Source: Actinomycetes bacterium
GTDB taxonomy: Bacteria > Actinomycetota > Thermoleophilia > BMS3ABIN01
Assembly: GCA_021790115.1 (NCBI GenBank)
Contig: JAJYIM010000019.1
Coordinates: 1-39,033, forward strand
Direction: 5' to 3'
Length of the DNA stretch: 39,033 nucleotides
Made by a program: the position numbers and the translations under genes
Notes under the pieces: model-generated
What the model was told of the DNA's origin: nothing
Seen by the model: the letters and a program-made list of their open reading frames with translations, nothing else
Databases searched by the model: none
Shown: positions 33,349 through 39,033 of the stretch, one piece after another
Numbering within the stretch: the stretch's first letter is position 1
How the letters are laid out: each line of letters starts with the position of its first letter

Positions 33349-34401
33349 CTACCGGCAAAACTTGTAGATGAAAGCATACCCTTTTGAAAGAATTTTAAAA
33401 TCGGGGAAAACGCCGAGATCGCCGGGAGAACTCCCTGAAGATGGAAAATTCCGGGTGTCTGCGCAGGCTAAAAGCATGTGCCTGCCGTTCTGTTTGTGTT
33501 TGCACAGGCTGAATGCCTGTGCCGCCTGTGTCAACGGCCTGGCAACCCAAACGCGGTCAAAGGAGCGGCGCAACCGCTCCGCTGCCGCGCGGGCCTGGCC
33601 TTCATTCGGAAACAGGCCAAAAACCGACGGCCCGCTGCCGCTCATCAGAACTGCCGGGGAGCCTGCTTCCTTGAGCAATTGCTTATTTTTGACAATGTCA
33701 TCGCAAATCGAGGTTGCCGCAGGCTCCAGGTCGTTTTGCAAAACCCGGCAGAGGGACTCAAAGCTTTCCAGGGCAGCGACCGCGTCGTTTAGCTCCTGGC
33801 TGCGCCTGATAAAGTCTTCTTTATTGCCGCCGCCCATGGCGTCGAACTGGTGGTAAACACGCGCCGTAGATAACCCAAGGCCGGGCGAGAGCAAAACGAT
33901 CCAGTGCTCCGGCATCCTGCCCGCGGCCTTCAGGATCTCACCCGCTCCCTCTGCCAACTGGGCCCCCTGCCTTAAAAAAAAGGGCACGTCGGCTCCTACG
34001 GAGAAAGCCAGCGCCGCCAGGTCCGCCTCACTGACATTCAGGCTGAATGTTGATATAAACAGCTTCAGCGCCGCGGCGGCGTCAGAGCTGCCGCCCCCCA
34101 GGCCGGCGGCCACGGGTATCTCCTTGCTGAGCCCAATCTCCACGTCCAGCCCGGCGCCCGTGATTTTTTCCAGGGCCAGCGCTGCTTTGACCACCGTGTT
34201 TTCCGCGGCGGGGATGCCGGCCCCGGCAAGCTTGACGCCGCCGCGGCCGGGACGCACGCTAATCGTGTCAAAGACAGAAACCGGCTCCATCAGGGAGCAA
34301 ACCGGATGATAGCCGTCGGCGCGGCGGGGGCCAACAGTCAGATTTAAGTTTATCTTGGCCGGCGCTAGCATCCGGGCCGGATTTTCATGCCGGCCGCTCA
34401 T
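33349..34401 (-). CDS. ispE: 4-diphosphocytidyl-2-C-methyl-D-erythritol kinase
   Basis: IspE phosphorylates CDP-ME in the MEP isoprenoid pathway. It has LAPAKINLNLTVGPRRADGYHPVCSLM, the ATP-binding VAAGLGGGSSDAAAALK and the GHMP motif VLMSGSGPSVFGLFP. At 350 residues it is longer than the usual 280-300. The last 60 or so residues after FDRVWVARPL (CKHKQNGRHMLL, NFPSSGSSPGDLGVFPDF) look unlike the family, as if the frame reads through former intergenic DNA. It follows rsmA by 21 bp, the ispE-rsmA pairing common in Gram-positives. Confidence 0.95.
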   Translation of the reverse strand: MSGRHENPARMLAPAKINLNLTVGPRRADGYHPVCSLMEPVSVFDTISVRPGRGGVKLAGAGIPAAENTVVKAALALEKITGAGLDVEIGLSKEIPVAAGLGGGSSDAAAALKLFISTFSLNVSEADLAALAFSVGADVPFFLRQGAQLAEGAGEILKAAGRMPEHWIVLLSPGLGLSTARVYHQFDAMGGGNKEDFIRRSQELNDAVAALESFESLCRVLQNDLEPAATSICDDIVKNKQLLKEAGSPAVLMSGSGPSVFGLFPNEGQARAAAERLRRSFDRVWVARPLTQAAQAFSLCKHKQNGRHMLLACADTRNFPSSGSSPGDLGVFPDFKILSKGYAFIYKFCR

Positions 34402-34422
34402 GATCTTTTCACTTGAGCCGTG

Positions 34423-35325
34423 TCAGGCTCCGCCAGTGGAGTCCCCATGGTCAACGAGCCCTTCCGTAATCAACCGGGCCAGCCGCTCGTGCTGGCAGGG
34501 TGAAAGCTGCCCCGCCCTCGCGTTTGGCTCAAGCCCCATGTGCCCGAGCAGCAGCTCCACAAGACGCTTTCTTTCTTCCGGCTGCATATTCCCCAGAGTT
34601 CGCGGCAGGCGGTCTGCATCCACGGAAGCAAGGCTGTTGGCCAGGGTTTTCCGCCGGTGGCTGAAGCAGCCGTATACTACCTTCCTGACCGCGGAAAAAT
34701 GGGAGCCGGTGTAGCCCGCGCCGGGACGGCGGCGGAAAACAACCAGGCTGGATCTCACCCGTGGCCGGGGATAAAAAACTGTTTCCGGCACCGGCCGGAC
34801 GGCAATTTTCTCCGCCAGTAACTGCACCATCACGGAGACGCCGCCGTAGGCGGCCGTGCCGGGGCGGGCAAACAGGCGTCCGCCAATCTCCTTCTGCACC
34901 ATCAGGCACCATAATTTCATTCCGGGAAGCTCCTCCAGGCTTTTCATCACCAGCGGCGCCGCCACATTATAAGGGAGGTTGGCTACGAATTTGGAGGGGG
35001 GCGGAGCAAGGCTGCCGAAAGAAAGCTTAAGGGCATCAGCTTCGTCAAGCCGGAAATTGGCGCGGCCGCCAAACTCCTGCCTAAGCATCGCCGCCAGCCT
35101 GGAGTCAACTTCAACGGCATGAACAAAGCCGCAGCGCTTCAGAAGCCTTTCGGTGAGAACCCCGGCGCCCGGCCCAACCTCCAGGACTACGTCAGCCGCA
35201 GACAGGGCCGCCAGCCGCTCGATCACATCGAGGATATTTGCGTCAATCAGAAAGTTCTGGCCCAGGTGCCGGGCCGGCGTGACGCCGCTTAACCGCAGCC
35301 GCTTTAAGGGAGACAGGCCCTGCAT
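34423..35325 (-). CDS. rsmA: 16S rRNA dimethyladenosine transferase
   Basis: RsmA (KsgA) dimethylates two adenines near the 3' end of 16S rRNA. The 300-residue protein has HLGQNFLIDANILDVIE, the SAM-binding VLEVGPGAGVLTERLL, and the catalytic KFVANLPYNVAAPLV. The C-terminal domain has YPRPRVRSSLVVF and RRKTLANSL. The start MQGLSPLKRLRLSGVTPARHLGQNF is sensible; a GGAT repeat lies directly upstream. Confidence 0.97.
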   Translation of the reverse strand: MQGLSPLKRLRLSGVTPARHLGQNFLIDANILDVIERLAALSAADVVLEVGPGAGVLTERLLKRCGFVHAVEVDSRLAAMLRQEFGGRANFRLDEADALKLSFGSLAPPPSKFVANLPYNVAAPLVMKSLEELPGMKLWCLMVQKEIGGRLFARPGTAAYGGVSVMVQLLAEKIAVRPVPETVFYPRPRVRSSLVVFRRRPGAGYTGSHFSAVRKVVYGCFSHRRKTLANSLASVDADRLPRTLGNMQPEERKRLVELLLGHMGLEPNARAGQLSPCQHERLARLITEGLVDHGDSTGGA

Positions 35326-35333
35326 CCAAATGC

Positions 35334-35472
35334 GGAATGCGGATTTTGGATTTTGAAATCAGAAAGCAAAAGAGCGGCCGGTTTTTTAAACAGGTTTGCG
35401 TTTTTCATTCCATGCCGCGACCAAAATTTGTTTAATCCGGCATCCGGAATCCAATATCCGGAATCCAATTTA
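35334..35472. repeat. Spacer between rsmA and the DUF47 gene, two GGAT-family repeats
   Basis: At 35334 the plus strand reads GCGGAATGCGGATTTTGGAT, away from the rsmA start. At 35472 the minus strand reads TAAATTGGATTCCGGATATT, then GGATTCCGGATGCCGGATT, directly after the stop codon of the DUF47 gene. The two copies face each other across a short unique centre. Confidence 0.65.
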
Positions 35473-36183
35473 TTGTATTTCCAGATGCCGCACCGCTATC
35501 AGCCTGATCGTCTCGGCGCAATCGGCGGCGCGGTCGGCGACCTCCTCCAGCCGCTCGATGATCGCTTTCAGTTGATGAAACGTTTTAAAGTCGGTATCCA
35601 TCTCGTACAGGATGCTGTAGATCTTGACATAGATATCATCCACCTCGCCCTCGATGCCGTCGACCTCTTCCGCCAGCGCCTCGGCCTCCCTCATGTTAGG
35701 ACGCATTGTCAGGATGGCGTCGCGCAGCTTGCGCACCGCCTTCAGGTCGGTGGCGGCCATTTCCTCCAGCAGATGGTTAACCTCGGCAGGAAGGTCAAAA
35801 CGGCGCATGACGATGCGGTCGGCGGCGCCGGTGGCGTAATTGGCGACCCGGTCCAGCCCGACGACCAGCCGGAAAAGGTCGGCGCGGCTGATAGGGAAGA
35901 AGCCGGCCGAGGCGAGACTGGCCAGAATAGAGCGTTTCATAATGTCGGCCCTGCTTTCCAGCTGGTCCAGCTCGGCGGCGGCCTCACCCATTGCCTGGGC
36001 GGCGTCGGCGCAGTAGAACTTGACCACGTCCAGGAGGCGCTCGGTGATCGTCACCACCAGGTCAACCATCTTCAGAACCTGGTCAAGCGTGCGCTGCTCG
36101 CTGGCCATGCCGAGATCCCTGACTGTGCCCTCAACAGAAGCGCCGCTGAGCGCCATTTTTAACTTCTTTAGGAAAGCAGCCAT
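35470..36183 (-). CDS. DUF47 (PhoU-like) phosphate-transport accessory protein
   Basis: This 237-residue, all-helical protein has the DUF47/PhoU-like pattern: MAAFLKKLKMALSG, LDQLESRADIMKRSILASL, FPISRADLFRLVVGLDRVANYA, AEEVDGIEGEVDDIYVKIYS and LEEVADRAADCAETIRLI. Family members form a functional pair with PiT transporters. Its ATG comes one base after the PiT stop, so the two are translationally coupled. It should regulate or assist phosphate (or metal-phosphate) transport from the cytoplasmic face. Confidence 0.93.
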   Translation of the reverse strand: MAAFLKKLKMALSGASVEGTVRDLGMASEQRTLDQVLKMVDLVVTITERLLDVVKFYCADAAQAMGEAAAELDQLESRADIMKRSILASLASAGFFPISRADLFRLVVGLDRVANYATGAADRIVMRRFDLPAEVNHLLEEMAATDLKAVRKLRDAILTMRPNMREAEALAEEVDGIEGEVDDIYVKIYSILYEMDTDFKTFHQLKAIIERLEEVADRAADCAETIRLIAVRHLEIQ

Positions 36184-36184
36184 G

Positions 36185-37201
36185 TCACTTACCCGGAATC
36201 ATTGACAACAAATAATAGGCCAGTGCAGCAACTCCCGCGCAAAACGGAAAAGTGACCAGCCACGCCAAAATTATATCACGGAACGTGCGCCATCCTACAG
36301 AGCCGAGCCCCGTGGCCAGGCCGGTTCCGGTAACCGCCGAGGTTACCACATGCGTGGTGGAAACGGGCAGCCCCAGCCTGGAACCAAGAAAGATAACAGC
36401 CGCGGCGCCGGTTTCTGCAGAAAATCCATGCACCGGGTGCAGCGTCGTGATCCGTTCACCCAGGGTTCTAACCAGGCGGTAGGAAAGAACGCTCAGGTAA
36501 GTGCCAACCGCCATTGCGCAGGCAAAGGTAATGATCACCCAGACCGGCACGCGGATCTCGCTATATCCGTAATGCGCCGCCAGGAACAGGGCGACGATAC
36601 CCATGGTTTTAGTGGCGTCGTTCGACCCGTGCGAAAAAGAGACAAAGCTGGAAGAGAAAACCTGCATTTTCCTGTAAACGGAGTCTGACCGCTCCAGATC
36701 AATTTTTATCATTCTCAGCAGCCGGCGGGAGGCCATCATCAGCAGGAAGCCGACTACCATGCCAATTAGCGGTGAGAAGATCAAAGCCGCCACTACCTGC
36801 GTCAGCTTAAACCATTTCACGCCGCCGACGCCTAGGGCCATGACGCCGGAACCAAGCAGTCCCCCCACCAGCGCATGCGATGAGCTGACGGGCAGCCCCC
36901 AAAACCAGGTGAGAATGTCCCATAAAAGAGCGCCGATCATGGCGGCAGTGACCAAACGCGCCATCAGACTGGCGTCGGTCTGGCTGAAGTTAATCACGCC
37001 GCCGATTGTCTTGGCCACCTGGATGCCGAGAAATGGCCCGATGAAGTTAAACGCGGCCGAGATCAAGATGGCGGTGTGCGGCTTGAGCGCCTTCGTGTAA
37101 ATGACGGTTGAGACAGCGTTACATCCATCATGGAATCCGTTCATGAGGTCGAAGGCAATCGCGGCGGCTACAACCAGGGAAAGGAGGTAAGTGCTGTTCA
37201 C
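36185..37201 (-). CDS. Inorganic phosphate transporter, PiT family
   Basis: This 338-residue membrane protein with about ten helices has the PiT duplicated signature: LMNGFHDGCNAVSTVI in the first half and SFSHGSNDATKTMGIVALFL in the second. It also has LPVSSSHALVGGLLGSG and LPVSTTHVVTSAV, the paired serine/histidine loops of the family. It imports phosphate, probably as a neutral metal-phosphate complex with cation symport. Translation starts with GTG at 37201. It is followed directly by its DUF47 partner. Confidence 0.95.
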   Translation of the reverse strand: MNSTYLLSLVVAAAIAFDLMNGFHDGCNAVSTVIYTKALKPHTAILISAAFNFIGPFLGIQVAKTIGGVINFSQTDASLMARLVTAAMIGALLWDILTWFWGLPVSSSHALVGGLLGSGVMALGVGGVKWFKLTQVVAALIFSPLIGMVVGFLLMMASRRLLRMIKIDLERSDSVYRKMQVFSSSFVSFSHGSNDATKTMGIVALFLAAHYGYSEIRVPVWVIITFACAMAVGTYLSVLSYRLVRTLGERITTLHPVHGFSAETGAAAVIFLGSRLGLPVSTTHVVTSAVTGTGLATGLGSVGWRTFRDIILAWLVTFPFCAGVAALAYYLLSMIPGK

Positions 37202-37231
37202 GGCCTTTTTTTATCACGCGCCGGGCAGGGC

Positions 37232-37281
37232 TGCAACCCGGGCAGCCGCAGCAGAATGCGCCTACCGGGACAAGCTCTTAG
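37232..37281. repeat. Partial palindromic repeat, type-B right arm
   Basis: GCCGCAGCAGAATGCGCCTACCGGGACAAGCTCTTA matches the right end of the element at 1-127 with two differences. A GC-rich CAACCCGGGCAGCC precedes it instead of the long core. No matching left arm was found nearby, so this copy seems truncated. Confidence 0.7.
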
Positions 37282-37318
37282 AATCCACCAGGGCGGGCTC
37301 CTGGATAACCAGGACCGT

Positions 37319-37951
37319 TCAGGATTCCTGCCGGCCCCGGCGCAGGTTCCGGAGGTGGCGCCTGACATACCAGATCAGGCCGGCCGCGATGAAGGCGACA
37401 ATGAAAATATCAGCTTTGTGGAAATAGCCGCCCACCGTGTCCCAGTTCTGGCCGAGCTTGAAACCAATATAAGCCAGCAGCAAAGACCAGGGAAGCGCCC
37501 CCAGCAGCGTGTAGGCGCTGAAAGTGGAGAGCCGCATGCGGCTGATCCCCGCCGGAAAGGAGATGAACGTCCTCACAACCGGCAGCAGCCTGGTGAAAAA
37601 GACGGTGCTCTTGCCGTAACGGGAAAACCAGTGGTCGGCGACGTCCAGGTCATGCTGTGAAAGCAGCAGGTAGCGGCCGTATCTTTCCACCAGCGGCCGG
37701 CCGCCGCGGGCGCCGACCCAGTAGGCAAGCAGCGAGCCGGCCAGGTTGCCGAGGGCGCCTGCTACCGCCGCCAGCGCCAGCTCCAGCTCGCCCTTGGAAG
37801 CCAGATAGCCGGCAAACGGCATGATAACCTCGGACGGCAGCGGCACGCAGGCAGATTCAATCGCCATTGCCAGAAATACGCCAAAGTAGCTAAGCGTAGA
37901 GATAACATGGATAACAAAATTCGCGGTTGATTCAATGATAAGCAGGAACAT
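37319..37951 (-). CDS. DedA-family membrane protein
   Basis: This DedA/VTT-domain protein of about 210 residues has ESACVPLPSEVIMPFAGYLA, LGNLAGSLLAYWVGARGG, YGKSTVFFTRLLPVVRTFISFPAGISRM and four to five hydrophobic helices. The re-entrant ESxxxPLPSE loop and the FxRxxPxxR motif are complete. DedA proteins act in membrane homeostasis, with members reported as undecaprenyl-phosphate or phospholipid flippases; the exact role here is not known. The ORF starts at 38011 inside a hairpin, so I use the ATG at 37951 (MFLLIIESTANF). Confidence 0.93.
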   Translation of the reverse strand: MFLLIIESTANFVIHVISTLSYFGVFLAMAIESACVPLPSEVIMPFAGYLASKGELELALAAVAGALGNLAGSLLAYWVGARGGRPLVERYGRYLLLSQHDLDVADHWFSRYGKSTVFFTRLLPVVRTFISFPAGISRMRLSTFSAYTLLGALPWSLLLAYIGFKLGQNWDTVGGYFHKADIFIVAFIAAGLIWYVRRHLRNLRRGRQES

Positions 37952-38009
37952 CAGCTTAAGCTTACAGGCTTGAAAGGGGGAAGTAAAACCGCGACCGCCT
38001 GACGTTCCC

Positions 38010-38042
38010 ATGCAGGGGCGGCCCTCCGGGCCGCCCCTGCAT
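38010..38042. terminator. Perfect hairpin between the RiPP-like gene and dedA
   Basis: ATGCAGGGGCGGCCC and GGGCCGCCCCTGCAT are exact complements around a 3-nt loop. It lies 20 bp after the stop of the small peptide gene and before dedA, so it probably ends or stabilises the peptide mRNA. No U-run follows on the minus strand. The GCAGGGGCG stem edge is shared with the 20029-20072 palindrome. Confidence 0.7.
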
Positions 38043-38062
38043 TTCTACTGCGTTTCCGCGCC

Positions 38063-38194
38063 TTACGGAGCCGGAGCCGGTGGAACCGTCACGCTGCACG
38101 ACCAGTTGGCGCACTGGAAGGTAAGGTCCTTCAGGTTCTCGTGCTTCACCAGTTCGGGCTTGGCGTAGGGCTCCCGCGTTTCCTTTTTCTTCAT
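38063..38194 (-). CDS. Candidate RiPP precursor peptide (lasso/PqqD-type leader motif)
   Basis: A 43-residue peptide, start MKKKETREPYAKPELVKH. The ORF track begins at 38272, but the ATG at 38194 follows AGAGGAG by 8 nt, a clear ribosome binding site. YAKPEL, then HENLKDLT, fits the YxxPxL...LxxLT leader that PqqD-like RREs bind in lasso and related RiPPs. The tail FQCANWSCSVTVPPAPAP would be the core: two Cys five residues apart, a Trp and a Pro/Ala end. No Asp/Glu sits at core position 7-9, so a classic lasso ring is unlikely. No processing enzyme is in the window. It lies 50 nt after a secreted-protein gene. Confidence 0.6.
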   Translation of the reverse strand: MKKKETREPYAKPELVKHENLKDLTFQCANWSCSVTVPPAPAP

Positions 38195-38244
38195 TGCGGT
38201 TTCTCCTCTGTTCATTGCCATTTTGCCTGATCCCTGGTCAGCGC

Positions 38245-39033
38245 TTAGGGATACGTGTACGAGTTCCCGCACTCATCCTGGGCGCTGCCGGTCATGTCAG
38301 TATGCCAACTGCCTACACCCACGGGGACGTTGTACTTGATCGTCACCGTGGCCGAGCCGCCCGTGGCGATATTTACCGCCGTTGAAGGCACGCCCGAGTT
38401 AACGGTAACGCCGTTGGTGTTGGTGCTGCTGGTAATCCGGACACCGACGGCGTTCGGGCTGGTTGCCCCGTTGCTGATCGTCCAGTCAACAGACAGGATG
38501 CCAGCGTCGTAATCAGACAGGTTGTACCAGTAGGCGTGCGGCAGCGACATCGAGAGTATCGGCTTGGTGCACGTCCAGGTCGTGAAGCTGATCGGCGTGC
38601 TTGAGCTGAGCGCCTGGTTGTTATAGACGGTCAGGGTGCCGGTATAGGTGACTCCCGGATGCAGGCCGGTCAGGTTCTCGGTGTCGCTGGCGTGCAGGAT
38701 GGTGTTGTTTGTGTGCACGCTGGAGCTGTCAGAGCCGGTCAGGTCGATCTTGGTGGTGGCCGGCTGGTCTGTCGTCCTGCTGACGGTCGCGGTCGTATCG
38801 CCGGTGGCCGCGGCGCTATGGCTGCTGATCGTCGGCGCGGTGGTGTTCATTTCCGCGCCCAGGTTATAGGAGCCATAGATCTTGTTGCAGCCGTTGTTGG
38901 CACCGCTGCACTGGGCGGTGACCGCATCGAGCGGGTAGCTTACGCCCGTATCCGGCTGTTCCTGGCCCACCGACAGGGTGTTGTTGTAGTAGGGAACGCC
39001 GCTGTGGATATAACCGCCGGCGGTGGTTGTATA
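38245..39033 (-). CDS. Secreted/surface protein with fibronectin-type-III-like domain (5' part outside window)
   Basis: The frame is open from the window edge (GYIHSGVPYYNNTLSVGQ) to the TAA at 38245, so the ORF-track GTG start at 38970 is probably internal. About 260 residues are seen. An Ig-like domain runs from TAPTISSHSAAATGDTTATV to LTGLHPGVTYTGTLTVYNNQ, the form of fibronectin III-type domains. A second beta-rich domain starts near CTKPILSMSLPHAYWYN and ends VGVGSWHTDMTGSAQDECGNSYTYP. Four to five cysteines suggest disulfides outside the cell. Ser/Thr/Asn content is much higher than in neighbouring genes. The gene for the RiPP-like peptide follows 50 nt later. Confidence 0.8.
   Translation of the reverse strand, partial: YTTTAGGYIHSGVPYYNNTLSVGQEQPDTGVSYPLDAVTAQCSGANNGCNKIYGSYNLGAEMNTTAPTISSHSAAATGDTTATVSRTTDQPATTKIDLTGSDSSSVHTNNTILHASDTENLTGLHPGVTYTGTLTVYNNQALSSSTPISFTTWTCTKPILSMSLPHAYWYNLSDYDAGILSVDWTISNGATSPNAVGVRITSSTNTNGVTVNSGVPSTAVNIATGGSATVTIKYNVPVGVGSWHTDMTGSAQDECGNSYTYP

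Noticed and set aside
38063-38194. Classic lasso peptide precursor
   Set aside because: The leader fits, but the core starts with Phe and has no Asp or Glu at position 7-9 for the macrolactam ring, and no lasso B or C gene is in view.

Overview
The window is a GC-rich bacterial chromosome segment. It most resembles an anaerobic, deep-branching actinobacterium (Actinomycetota), and this is inferred from two things. The block tRNA-Gln/glmU/prs/rplY/pth/mfd/mazG/eno with ispE and rsmA alongside is a gene order known from actinobacteria, and a PimA-like glycosyltransferase is present. The heme genes are of the siroheme-dependent (Ahb) type, and there is an oxygen-sensitive BadF/HgdC-like activase cassette; both point to anaerobic life. 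No transposase, phage gene, CRISPR array or rRNA was seen.

Region 1 (132-12467, minus strand): FmdB-like zinc ribbon, surE, a HAD phosphatase, fused cobA-hemD, ahbC, ahbD, ahbA, ahbB, resB, ccsA, a precorrin-2 dehydrogenase, hemA and hemC. Together these make most of a route from glutamyl-tRNA through siroheme to heme b, followed by System II cytochrome c maturation. hemL and hemB are not in the window and may lie beyond its left edge.

Region 2 (12849-19440, plus strand): a GT4 glycosyltransferase, a polysaccharide deacetylase and a UPF0104 membrane protein joined by 4-nt overlaps, probably for envelope glycolipid. Then comes a three-gene cassette of two DUF2229-type proteins and an iron-sulfur ASKHA ATPase activase, with no obvious dehydratase substrate.

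Region 3 (19496-37951, minus strand): housekeeping genes. In transcription order they are dedA, a PiT transporter with its DUF47 partner, rsmA, ispE, a DUF2267 protein, tRNA-Gln(TTG), glmU, prs, rplY, pth, mfd, two tandem parvulin lipoproteins, mazG, eno, trxA and a B-box membrane protein.

Region 4 (38010-39033, minus strand): the 3' part of a secreted fibronectin-type-III-like protein, followed by a 43-codon gene whose product looks like a RiPP precursor: a lasso/PqqD-type leader motif and a short two-Cys, Pro-rich tail. This is the best candidate for something undescribed.

Two families of intergenic repeats run through the window. One is modular and palindromic, MITE-like, with arms AGAATCTATCTCAAAAGGC or a second arm type and an optional 104-bp core. 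The other is a degenerate GGATNNTGGAT family whose AAAGCGGATG edge repeatedly abuts a CDS boundary. The second family has probably invaded the 5' ends of the ahbD and mfd reading frames.
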